From NCBI GenBank assembly GCA_016926695.1, contig JAFGOB010000120.1, positions 1 through 42,195 on the forward strand: 42,195 nt of DNA, read 5' to 3'. The number at the start of each line of letters is the position of its first letter. The first letter of the stretch is position 1. Shown here piece by piece: positions 34,318-42,195 of this stretch. Source of the stretch: Dehalococcoidales bacterium. GTDB lineage: Bacteria > Chloroflexota > Dehalococcoidia > Dehalococcoidales > UBA3254. The notes below the pieces were generated by a model, which was not told the origin of the DNA, made no database searches, and saw only the letters and a list, made by a program, of their open reading frames with translations. Both the position numbers and the translations under genes were made by a program.

Positions 34318-35532
34318 ATGTTAGAGAGAAAAAAAGGAATCCCGTCCGCTCCGGACAAAATAGAGGTACACAAACTCAACGATGCCATTCGGACCGTGCA
34401 ATGCAACCTCCATCAGGAATCCCATTATGCGTACACTTCCTGGGTGATTACCGATGACGGCGTAGTGGTGCTGGATACCGGTTCGGGGACAGTCGCCCCC
34501 CTGGTTAAAGAGGAGATTGCCAGAGAGACGGACAAGCCTGTAAAGTATCTTATCTACAGCCACGGGCATTTCGACCATATCGGGGGTGCATCCGCTTATA
34601 TGGACCAGCATCCGGAAGTTATCGGCCATGAGAACGTGATACCCCGCCTGGAACGCTATAAGCTCACCGGAGAATATATCCGGCGCATCATGCGGGTCCA
34701 GATTCTGCGGAATCTGCCGGTTACGCAAACCCGCATCATCTATCCCACCATAACCTACCGGGATGAGTACCGCTTCCAGCTTGGCGGGAAGACCTTTGAG
34801 CTGTTCCACGGGAATGGAGAGACGGATGACTGTACCCTGGTCTGGATGCCGGAGCTTAAGGCTGTATTCTGCGGCGACCTGCTGGAAGCCTCTTTTCCGA
34901 ATCTGGGCAATCCGTTTAAGGTGATGAGATATGCTGCGGAATGGGCGGATACACTGGAGCGCGCCCTCGCTCTCAAGCCGGATTTAGCCATCGGCGGCGA
35001 TGCGGTACTTACCGACAACCGGGAGATAACCGAACACTTTAATACCAATATCGAGCTGCTGCGGTTCCTTCAGAATTCGGTCATAGAGGCAGCCAACCAG
35101 GGTAAAAACCTCGAGCAAATGATTGAAGAAATTCAGCTACCACCGCACCTGGAGAACAGTCCTATCCTCCGTCCGTTATACTCCCGCAGGGAATTCGCCA
35201 TTTACAATATCTGGAGACGTTATTGCGGTTACTTCGATTTTTCGCCTACCAGCATACTTCCCCGACCGAAAAGAGAGCTGGCCTCGGTGGCGCGGGGACT
35301 GATAGGTGACGATGAAGCCATCGTCCGAAAGGCTAACGACCTCATGAACAATGGACAGATGCAGCTCGCCCTGGAAACCCTGGATATAATATTGAAAGTG
35401 GATTATGAAAACGTACCGGCCCGCCGGCTGAGAATGGAGATACTCCAGAAGCTCGCCGATAACGATATCTGCCTTATGTCCCATAACGTCTGGGAGTACT
35501 TTATGGAGGAAGACAGGGAATTTCTGAAGTAG
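34318..35532 (+). CDS. Alkylsulfatase-like metallo-beta-lactamase-fold hydrolase
   Basis: 404 residues from ATG 34318 (AGGAGG about 10 nt before; an in-frame GTG at 34261 lacks a site). The zinc motif is 'SHGHFDHIGG' with H82, H84, D86 and H87; later ligands probably lie in 'FHGNGETDD' and 'GGDAV'. The C-terminal ~130 residues ('YFDFSPTSILPRPKREL', 'RKANDLMNNGQMQLALETLD') match the alkylsulfatase dimerisation domain of SdsA1/BDS1-type enzymes. The sterol-carrier-like third domain of true alkylsulfatases is missing and there is no signal peptide. It is thus a cytoplasmic two-domain relative that may hydrolyse sulfate esters or other esters. It stands alone. Confidence 0.88.
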   Translation: MLERKKGIPSAPDKIEVHKLNDAIRTVQCNLHQESHYAYTSWVITDDGVVVLDTGSGTVAPLVKEEIARETDKPVKYLIYSHGHFDHIGGASAYMDQHPEVIGHENVIPRLERYKLTGEYIRRIMRVQILRNLPVTQTRIIYPTITYRDEYRFQLGGKTFELFHGNGETDDCTLVWMPELKAVFCGDLLEASFPNLGNPFKVMRYAAEWADTLERALALKPDLAIGGDAVLTDNREITEHFNTNIELLRFLQNSVIEAANQGKNLEQMIEEIQLPPHLENSPILRPLYSRREFAIYNIWRRYCGYFDFSPTSILPRPKRELASVARGLIGDDEAIVRKANDLMNNGQMQLALETLDIILKVDYENVPARRLRMEILQKLADNDICLMSHNVWEYFMEEDREFLK

Positions 35533-35592
35533 CATACCGCTGAAGGCGAATAATCTGCAATATGAATACGCTCGCGGGAGTTGTTCCGGGGT

Positions 35593-38004
35593 CTACCCGG
35601 CCCGTTTGAACCATATAGCCGTGACGATCGCCCCGATGCACAGCAGGACGCCGCCGATACAGGCCAGGATTATTTTGACGCTGGTATTCTCCGGGTCCGT
35701 CCGGACTGCCGCCTTTTCGGAAACGAAGAAATTCGCTTCCGCGTCGAACGCTGAAACGCTGTGGCTCCCGGGATACGGTTCGGAATGTTCTATAGCGATC
35801 GTATGCTTACCGGGTTCCAGCTTGATTTCGCGGGTGTATTCAAGATATCCGTCTATTTTAACGGGAAGTATGTAAGCGCCGGCGCCGCTTCCCGGGTTTT
35901 CCACGGTTATTGAAATAGTGGTTTGATCGTCCCGGGCGATTTCAGAGGGAACGACCTGGATACTTTCCACTACCAGCGGTAAAGCGGACGGACCGAAAAG
36001 CGCGTACCTGCCCGATTGTGCGATTTCAGCGGTGACCATCTTGCCTCCGGTATCGACTTTGCCCGGCAATGGATCCCATTTTCCTGTATCCGCGTTGAAA
36101 CAAACGATGTAAAAATATTCCGGGTCAGTAACAACGTCATCATCCAGGAGGTCTGCCATGCCGTCGCCGTTGGTATCCCAGCGAATTACATCCGAGAGGA
36201 CCGTTTCCCGGTAATGCAGTTTAAGAGTCGCCGGTGTTCCGGCATTTAAAGAGTCCGCCCTTATTTCATATTCCAGTCCTATGCGGCAGACTTCAGGGGG
36301 GATTTCCTCCGGATTAACGGACTCTGCCAGGGTAATGTCTTCGTAAAGCGTATATGTCGAATGTTGCTGCGTATTTCCATGAGGGAGTAAAAGCTCGGCC
36401 ATGTTATCCGGAGATATCAGGAATCCGTCCGTTAAAGAAGCGATTGCGCCTGCCGGGCTATTGTCTTCAATATTTCCGACAGAAGGGGTATGGTTTTCAT
36501 TATTTTCAAGGGCCGGACTATCGTATTCTATATTAGCGATGATTGTCAGGGGCGTCAAGCAATTTAATGAGGCGGTAACGACTTTGTTGACGGGATCCGC
36601 ACTGCTTTGCGGTAATTCGACCCATTTCTTTGTATCTCTATCCAGGCGGGCGATAGCGAACTCCGATGTGTTCAGATTCTTATGGTCGGGACCTGTTATA
36701 AACGTGATATCGAAAATATTGATCGAACCGTCGCCGTTGATATCCCAGTCAGGACCGAATACCCAGACCTTTCCCTCACCGACGGTGAATAATTTTCCGT
36801 CGGCAATGGATGGGGAAGCACCGCCGTGATCGTAGTGCCAGACCTCGGCGCCGGTATCGGCGTCCAAAGCATATATGGCCTGGTAATCAAAGGCCATACC
36901 CGGTTCACTCTCCGGTTTGCCCGCGAATACCAGTCCGTCCGCGACCGCGGGAGAGCAACTCCAGTTGCCAACGCCCAGTTCTACCGGAGTCTGCCAGGTA
37001 ATTGTCCGGGTTGAAACATCTATACAGTAAATGCGCTCTCCTTCGGTGGAGAATCCGTAAGCGCCACCGCAAACGTAAATCTTGCCGTTTTGGTATACGG
37101 GGGTGGAATCGGACCTTTCGATAGTAAGAGGCTGCCAGACCAGCTCTCCGATGCTGTCGCTATTGGTATCCTCGATGTCATAGGCCATGATTTCGCCGCT
37201 GCCATAGAAATTGTAGGTGGTCACCCATACCATATCTTCGGCAATCATAGCCGAGCCGCAGAAGTGCAGCGAGCGCTCCGCCTCCTAGATCAGAGCCCCG
37301 GATGCGGCGTTTACACAATAGAGATTGCCGCCGTAATTTTCAGCATAGCTGGTGAGAAATACCAGTCCGTCAGCGTCATCGTCATAATACGTGGGTGATC
37401 CCTGGGCGAGACCGTCAACTTCAAAATCCCAGATCCATGTTCCATCGGGGTTGGAGGTGTCGGCGTCCAGGCAATAATAATGATTACCATCCCAATCACC
37501 GACGTATACCTTGCCGTCGGCTGCCATGGGATTGCCGTTGACGGTATCATAGGGGTCCGGCAGGTCATAAGCCCAGAGCGGTGTCCCGGTCGAGGCATCA
37601 AAGGCATAGACCTTGCTGCCTGAAATGAATACCTTACCGTCATCGTAGACCGGCCCGGCCCATGAATCCCAGCTATCGCATCCGACTACATCCTTACTCC
37701 ACACCTCGGCGCCGGTTTTTGCATTCAGGCAGCGGATGTAATCGCCGCAATTGACGTAGACATTGCCTCCGGCAACCGCCACGGATGATCCGTCAACAGC
37801 GCCGATATCCGGACTTGACCATAGAATCTGGCTCATAATATGCGGCGATTTACCGGAGGAATAACCGGTATGAAACGTGTCCTTGTGGAACTGTGGCCAG
37901 TCATCTCCATCCGCCGTTACTGAAGACGGCAACAGAACGATGCCTGTTATCACGAGAGCAAGCAGTATCCCTCGAATGAGCCTTATTTTCCTCGATGTTT
38001 GCAT
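35593..38004 (-). pseudogene. PQQ-propeller surface protein interrupted by one amber codon
   Basis: From ATG 38004 (GGAGG 7 nt before) the frame has a signal peptide and PQQ-like propeller repeats, reaches a TAG at 37285-37287, and stays open in the same frame to 35593. Ignoring that codon it encodes about 803 residues: propeller 40-415, a dockerin-like calcium loop 'DINGDGSINIFD' (~421-432), beta domains with a second 'DTNGDGMADLLDDD' loop, a CARDB-like domain and a C-terminal transmembrane helix ending KRAG. The stop falls at 'ASGALI*EAE', where PQQ repeats have tryptophan, so TGG-to-TAG is the simplest explanation. An N-terminal 239-residue product and a downstream restart are possible. 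Confidence 0.8.
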
Positions 38005-38513
38005 ATTTTACCTCCAAATAGTTGCTGCATATATTAGAAATTTAAATTATGAACTTTATGGGAATGTGTTGTTACGAATAGCGTTTTAATTCATTTTTCC
38101 GGAAATATTTATAATCGACAGACACGGGGAGAAACAACCGCAAAAATTAAATTATTATTGATTATAAACAATAATTATTACATTGTCAAAAGGTAAAAAC
38201 TACCAGTAATCATTTGTATATATGCTTGTAGTAAGTTATGAAAACAAATAGGAGGATCACATAAGTGTAACTAATATTTATTAAAAACAATAAATATTGA
38301 CAAAAAGCAGATATTCCAGACCATCCGGTATTGATTGGAATATACGGTGCATATGCTATTGGACTGAGGACTTATTGAAGTCCGGAATGTGATATCGATG
38401 TTTATGTTGCGGGAAGCAGTTTGTACTCACCGGGAAAAAATGCCAAAACAAGCAAAAAAGCAGGGCCATTCCCGGCTTCTCCGCTTTGTACTTTTGAGGT
38501 TAAGCGTTTATTT
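38005..38513. other. AT-rich intergenic stretch
   Basis: Apart from the minus-strand promoter at 38161-38189, no gene is convincing. An isolated AGGAGG at about 38250 has no open frame behind it: the nearest GTG is followed at once by TAA. Short frames at 38389-38627 are not protein-like. Confidence 0.45.
38161..38189 (-). promoter_or_regulatory. Perfect-consensus sigma70 promoter of the PQQ-propeller gene
   Basis: On the minus strand, TTGACA (38189-38184), exactly 17 nt, then TATAAT (38166-38161). Both hexamers and the spacing are consensus. Initiation near 38154 gives a leader of about 150 nt. Confidence 0.8.
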
Positions 38514-38963
38514 TCAGGCTTTCGGCCACGGCATAATAAATTGCATGGTCTTCATTTTCCATCTGCCGTTGACTTTGACATAGTCCGCTTCCTGCCGGCC
38601 CTGAGCATAGCGCATGGTCGGCTCTGAGTATGTCATGAATAACAGCCAGGAGGCATGGGCCTTTTCTCCGTCCACGCTGATTACAGGCTGGGCCGTTATA
38701 TGGCCGTCTCTGGGGTTATTTTTGGACAGGACATTATAAAAGAACTCCGCAATGGCCGGCTTGCCCGTGAATATTTTTCCGGCGATGTTCGCCACCGCAT
38801 CATCTACGAAACAGTCCAGCATTTCCTCGAACTGCTTGTTGCACAGCCAGTAGGTGTAATTGATATGTAACTGCTTGATTTCCTCGATGTCATTCAGCGC
38901 CTGTACCTGTTTTTCCAGGCTTTCCAGCCGGCTGATCTTTTTCTCCAGTTCTTCAAATGTCAT
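38514..38963 (-). CDS. SnoaL/NTF2-like fold protein
   Basis: 149 residues. A coiled-coil-like N-terminus (1-25) precedes the NTF2-like cone: 'DIEEIKQLHINYTYWLCNKQ', 'CFVDDAVANIAGKIFTGKPA', 'AHASWLLFMTYSEP' and 'YVKVNGRWKMKTMQF'. This is the SnoaL-like class found in polyketide cyclases, dehydratases and many uncharacterised proteins. The usual catalytic Asp/His pair cannot be assigned with confidence. GAGAGGAT lies just before the ATG. It stands alone between oppositely regulated genes, and its substrate is unknown. Confidence 0.8.
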   Translation of the reverse strand: MTFEELEKKISRLESLEKQVQALNDIEEIKQLHINYTYWLCNKQFEEMLDCFVDDAVANIAGKIFTGKPAIAEFFYNVLSKNNPRDGHITAQPVISVDGEKAHASWLLFMTYSEPTMRYAQGRQEADYVKVNGRWKMKTMQFIMPWPKA

Positions 38964-39137
38964 AGCTATCCTCTCTGGTTATTTATATTTGTATTTAACA
39001 TATGAAAGGGATTACTGTTTGATATACGGATATACGAGGATCTTTGGATATACCGTACTTTACGCCAAAGAGAGGTTTGATGTCAATATAAGGAGGCAAA
39101 ATCTCAATCACTCATAATTTAGCAATTGTATTTTTCC

Positions 39138-40292
39138 TCAAAAGAGGTTTTTGATGATATTCGTTCCGGCAACGAATGTCCCGATAGAGCTTCCGATGTT
39201 TGCCATAATGACGACGGCAAGCGCTTTGAGAAAGCGGTTTTTAAAAAACCTTTTAAAGCTCAAGATGTCTTGCGAAATATTATTAATATCCCGGACTGTG
39301 GGTTTTCGTACCGATGCTTCGACAAGGCCGGCGAACCAGCCGCAGGCCAGAAACGGATTCATGGAAGTAAAAGGAGCGGCGACAAGTGCCGTCAGAATAC
39401 TGAGTGGATGACCCAGTACCAGAGCCGTAAACAGGGCTGCCAGCACACTGTTCCAAAATACCCATATCGATAATTGCTGAAGTCCGGTTTGTATATTAAT
39501 GGCAAAGCCGTAAATAAAAAGTCCCAGGATTATAACCGGAATAGACCAGCCAATTATTTTAAAAACGGGGCTGCCCCGGGGTACCTGCGTGATCCTGCCA
39601 ATATCCTGCTTTTTAAATATTTCTTCTTTCACGCCTGGGATATGCGCACCGCCAAGAATGGCTACAACCTTTTTGCCGGGGGCATTTTTAATCTTGTAGG
39701 CCAGATACTGGTCTCTCTCGCTTATAAGGACTTCACCGATTACGGGGAATTGTTTGCGCATCTCCGCAATAATTGATTCCAGGTTTTCCTCTTTCAGTAA
39801 TTCATTTACGTCTTTGGTGGATAATTCGATTCCTTCACCAAAGGAAAAGAGCATACTCAAGAACAGCTTTATCTTTCCCCAGACACCCAGTTTGCGCCAT
39901 ATACGCAGAAAGGTAGTCTGAATATTGCGGTCTGCCAGTACCAGTTCGGCGCCGGTTTCCCCGGCGCTTTTAATACCCTGGAGCATTTCCTGTCCCACGA
40001 CAGTCCCCAACTGCCTGGCTATTTTTTTCTGAAACGAACCCAGAACGATATTCGCTAACAGAAATCCTGTTCTTTTGGTCTTGATGACCTGAACAACATC
40101 CATGTGTTCCCATGATTTTGGATTTTGCAGGTTCTGGTAGCGGCCTTCATCCAGTTCAACACAGATGCTGTCGGGTTTTTCTTCATCGATGACTCTCTTT
40201 ACAAGCTCAGCGCTTTCCTGTGAAACATGAGCGGTTCCTATCAGGATGATCTCTTTATCCTGGTAAGCTAACCTGGCTACGTTGTCTTCCAT
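39138..40292 (-). CDS. TraB/PrgY-family membrane protein
   Basis: 384 residues from ATG 40292 (an ATG at 40310 and an upstream extension to 40373 are also open). The N-terminal domain shows the family blocks 'ILIGTAHVSQESAELVKRVI', 'CVELDEGRYQNL' and 'AILGGAHIPGVKEEI', with conserved GTAH and GGAH. The C-terminal ~150 residues hold about four transmembrane helices. The family includes PrgY, which blocks the pheromone cCF10 in Enterococcus; it is related to Tiki-type metalloproteases by its conserved His and Glu. A membrane protease or peptide-inactivating role is plausible but unproven. Confidence 0.88.
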   Translation of the reverse strand: MEDNVARLAYQDKEIILIGTAHVSQESAELVKRVIDEEKPDSICVELDEGRYQNLQNPKSWEHMDVVQVIKTKRTGFLLANIVLGSFQKKIARQLGTVVGQEMLQGIKSAGETGAELVLADRNIQTTFLRIWRKLGVWGKIKLFLSMLFSFGEGIELSTKDVNELLKEENLESIIAEMRKQFPVIGEVLISERDQYLAYKIKNAPGKKVVAILGGAHIPGVKEEIFKKQDIGRITQVPRGSPVFKIIGWSIPVIILGLFIYGFAINIQTGLQQLSIWVFWNSVLAALFTALVLGHPLSILTALVAAPFTSMNPFLACGWFAGLVEASVRKPTVRDINNISQDILSFKRFFKNRFLKALAVVIMANIGSSIGTFVAGTNIIKNLF

Positions 40293-40718
40293 ACTTCCTG
40301 TATTCCCCATTCTATATTGTTTAACGGAAAACGGGTCTGCTGAATCCTGATCCACAGCACACGCAGGGAACACATCTCCGGGCCCGGTCGGGATGATATC
40401 TCTCTATCATCTTTGATTCTAACATAAAAAATGATCCGGATTCATGCTTGATAATGCTGAAATGGCCGACTTGGAGAGTAATAAGTTGATCGGAACCGGT
40501 TTTTCCCGCTGAAAGGTATGCCGGAGGAAAGAGCAGTATGGTGTGAGTTTTATAACCGGGAAAGGCTACATAAAGCTTTAGGCAATACGGCGCCGTTTGA
40601 TTTTGAGGAGAATACAATTGATAATAGTTTAAATTGCGATATATCCTGTCCGGGGGACAGGGCATTCTTGTGAGTGAAAGTCCCGTAACAGTCTATATAC
40701 AATCTAAGGGGGTAGCGA
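40293..40718. other. Intergenic region between divergent genes
   Basis: No gene is convincing. A 7-bp perfect hairpin (40645-40651 with 40655-40661, loop GGG) lies 58 nt before the HD gene and is not followed by a T-run, so it could be a leader structure. I see no known riboswitch motif. Confidence 0.4.
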
Positions 40719-41285
40719 ATGGAGCAATTCAAACCAACTTACGATGAGGCGTTATCTCTGTTCAAGGAGTTTAACAGCAGTGAAAGCCTGCAAAAGCATG
40801 CTTACGCCGTAGAGGGGGTAATGCGCTATATCGCACGTAAAAACGGCGAGGATGAAGAAAAGTGGGGTATTATCGGTCTTATGCATGACCTTGACTATGA
40901 GCGTTTCCCCGAACAACACTGCCGGAAAGCCAGAGAGATACTTGAGGGGCGGGGATGGCCGCAGGAATATATCCGTGCCATAGTCTCCCACGGTTGGGGC
41001 CTATGCAGCGATGTAGAACCACAGACCAAGCTGGAGAAAACACTTTATGCTGTAGACGAACTTACCGGACTTATCACAGCGGCAGCAATCATCCGTCCAT
41101 CAAAGAGTGTATCGGACCTTGAACCTAAATCAGTTGTAAAAAAGTGGAAAGACAAATCATTTGCCGCCGGTGTGAACCGGTCTGTCATTGAAAAGGGTAT
41201 TGAGATGATGGGCGTCAGCAAGGCCGACCTGATCAGCGATACGATTATGGGTATGCGCGAGGTAGCCCGGCGTATAGGTCTGTGA
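40719..41285 (+). CDS. HD-domain (HDIG-type) phosphohydrolase
   Basis: 188 residues. Metal-binding HD residues are H27, H56-D57 ('LMHDLDYERFP'), H91 ('AIVSHGWG') and D113 ('YAVDELTG'). Small HD proteins of this type hydrolyse phosphate esters or nucleotides; the 'DELTG' block is typical of a widespread group annotated as HDIG-domain proteins with unknown substrate. It has a purine-rich AAGGGGG site before the ATG and is followed by a terminator at 41413. Confidence 0.88.
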   Translation: MEQFKPTYDEALSLFKEFNSSESLQKHAYAVEGVMRYIARKNGEDEEKWGIIGLMHDLDYERFPEQHCRKAREILEGRGWPQEYIRAIVSHGWGLCSDVEPQTKLEKTLYAVDELTGLITAAAIIRPSKSVSDLEPKSVVKKWKDKSFAAGVNRSVIEKGIEMMGVSKADLISDTIMGMREVARRIGL

Positions 41286-41412
41286 GCGGTCAAACCCGTG
41301 TCGCTACTGCCGCCGGAATACGAGCGGAACAGCAACATTTTATTTGATGGCAAATACCGGCACTTCAGCCTGTATGGAGGAGTTACGGATAGTGTTAATA
41401 ATCAGATCCCGG

Positions 41413-41444
41413 AAGGGGGAGCAGAAATGCTCCCCCTTCGATTT
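41413..41444 (+). terminator. Terminator-type hairpin of the HD-domain gene
   Basis: A perfect 11-bp GC-rich stem (41413-41423 with 41428-41438) with a GAAA tetraloop, then CGATTT. It ends a few bases before the group II intron and is its likely recognition structure. Confidence 0.75.
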
Positions 41445-41445
41445 A

Positions 41446-42195
41446 GTGTGCTCGGCATGAGCGATAACCAGGTGGTGAAAGACCACTATAGGCTTGGCAG
41501 CAGGAACTATTAGCCAAGAGCAAGGGTGTCCACCGTGAGGTGGAATCTGAAAGAAGCTGGAGGCAAACTCCCGGCTCGATGAACAAAAACTGTATATAAG
41601 GCCGTCTTGGGATGGATGAGCTTGCTAAACAAAGCGAAGTCCAATACTGCCCGAGTCCCCTGCGGTAAATGCAGCGAGCAGATGGGAGGAAGGTTATCGA
41701 TCTTACCCGAGGAGATCTGTCAGTAAGCTAAGAGGGATGAATTTCGTCAAATAGCAACCCGGATAGCAATGTCCGACTGAACCGGCAGAAGTCAGCAGAG
41801 GCCATAGTACCCGCCGGAGGCGGGGAAGGGCTGAACAACAGAGGTTCTGGAAACTTGAAAGAAACGACAGATGAACTAAGAAAGCAGAACACTGCCTGTG
41901 GACAGGCAGGCTTCGTATGGGAAGTAGGGGTGGAACCCCGAGGTAACGTGAAAGCGCTGAGTAAATCTGCGATAACAGAGAGAAGAAAGAACGACATTCA
42001 GGAAGAGGAAGGCTTACTTGAGCGGATACTGAGGAGAGGCAATCTGAACTCAGCCTACGCAAAGGTCAAGGCCAACAAAGGCAGCCATGGAGTGGATGGA
42101 ATGACGGTAGATGAACTTCTATCTCACCTGAAGCAACATGGAGCGGAGCTCAAGCAGAGCATTCTAAAGGGAGAGTACCAACCCCAACCAGTCAG
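41446..42195 (+). mobile_element. Group II intron (class C-like), 5' portion
   Basis: The intron RNA starts at GTGTGCTCGGCATGAGC (41446 on), the conserved GUGYG 5' end. Ribozyme domain-I blocks follow, such as 'CAAGGGTGTCC', 'GGTGGAATCTGAAAGAAGC' and 'GGCAAACTCCCGGCTC', and an intron reverse transcriptase lies in domain IV. The insertion point, within 8 nt of a terminator stem, is the target preference of class IIC introns. The element runs off the end of the window, so domains V-VI and the 3' exon are not seen. Confidence 0.88.
41855..42195 (+). CDS. ltrA: Group II intron reverse transcriptase/maturase, 5' part
   Basis: The frame is open to the end of the window (~113 codons). 'LLERILRRGNLNSAYAKVKA', 'NKGSHGVDGMTVDELLSHL' and 'ILKGEYQPQPV' match the N-terminal RT0-RT1 region of group II intron reverse transcriptases and resemble class C members. 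The catalytic YADD and maturase domain would lie beyond the window. The start is uncertain: TTG 41855, or GTG 41948. The protein would splice the intron and copy it into new terminator sites. Confidence 0.8.
   Translation, partial: MKETTDELRKQNTACGQAGFVWEVGVEPRGNVKALSKSAITERRKNDIQEEEGLLERILRRGNLNSAYAKVKANKGSHGVDGMTVDELLSHLKQHGAELKQSILKGEYQPQPV

Noticed and set aside
37285..37287. TAG as a possible pyrrolysine or recoded codon
   Set aside because: The site aligns with a conserved tryptophan in PQQ repeats and the same gene uses TAG as its terminal stop; a point mutation is simpler.
40374..40718. Riboswitch in the leader of the HD-domain gene
   Set aside because: Only a short 7-bp hairpin is visible and no known aptamer core could be recognised.
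41703..42062. 119-codon minus-strand open frame in the group II intron
   Set aside because: It overlaps conserved ribozyme sequence and the reverse transcriptase frame and has no protein-like features.

Overview
The window looks like a chromosomal segment of an anaerobic bacterium. I tentatively place it in Chloroflexota, possibly Dehalococcoidia-like. The pointers are oxygen-sensitive enzyme families (2-hydroxyacyl-CoA dehydratase family proteins with a BadF-type activator, a QueG-like two-cluster iron-sulfur protein, a molybdopterin enzyme) and several exported proteins that end in one membrane helix plus a short basic tail, which suits a single-membrane cell. This placement is inference; no rRNA or other decisive marker is present, and I found no tRNA, rRNA or CRISPR array.

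Layout. 1-3.4 kb: the 3' end of one DUF11 surface protein, then a complete beta-helix/DUF11 surface protein. Their 3' ends are near-identical and both are followed by the same terminator hairpin. 3.4-3.65 kb: a decayed ribbon-helix-helix antitoxin gene. 3.9-6.5 kb (+): a molybdopterin enzyme resembling the large subunit of pyrogallol-phloroglucinol transhydroxylase. 15.36-6.57 kb (minus): nine closely spaced genes encoding a sugar-type ABC importer (ATPase, binding lipoprotein, two permeases), a Gfo/Idh/MocA dehydrogenase, the QueG-like protein, a single-subunit 2-hydroxyacyl-CoA-dehydratase-family protein, its BadF-type ATPase activator and a small cupin. 15.4-16.9 kb: mostly non-coding, with a decayed DUF11 fragment and a small zinc-binding ORF. 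16.9-20.8 kb (+): a two-zinc-ribbon protein, ribosomal protein bS21, a B12-binding/radical SAM protein, a DEAD-box helicase and an RRM protein, a set typical of cold or RNA-structure stress. 23.5-21.0 kb (minus): a pair of 2-hydroxyacyl-CoA dehydratase subunits with no activator beside them. 23.65-25.96 kb: a frameshifted GyrI-like gene and a decayed IS21-family element. 26.2-33.7 kb (+): a 2515-residue exported subtilase with several beta-propellers. 34.3-35.5 kb: an alkylsulfatase-like metallo-beta-lactamase. 38.0-35.6 kb (minus): a PQQ-propeller surface protein interrupted by one amber codon, behind a perfect-consensus promoter. 38.5-41.3 kb: SnoaL-like, TraB-like and HD-domain genes. 41.45 kb to the end: the 5' part of a group II intron, most like class C, sitting directly downstream of a terminator hairpin.

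Working together: the nine-gene operon reads as import and redox or dehydration of a polyhydroxylated small molecule. The dehydratase-family protein plus its own activator matches the double-cubane-cluster protein arrangement. The convergent molybdoenzyme and the second dehydratase pair may belong to the same metabolism, and the lone activator could serve both dehydratase systems. That functional link is a hypothesis. It is the most interesting candidate system here.
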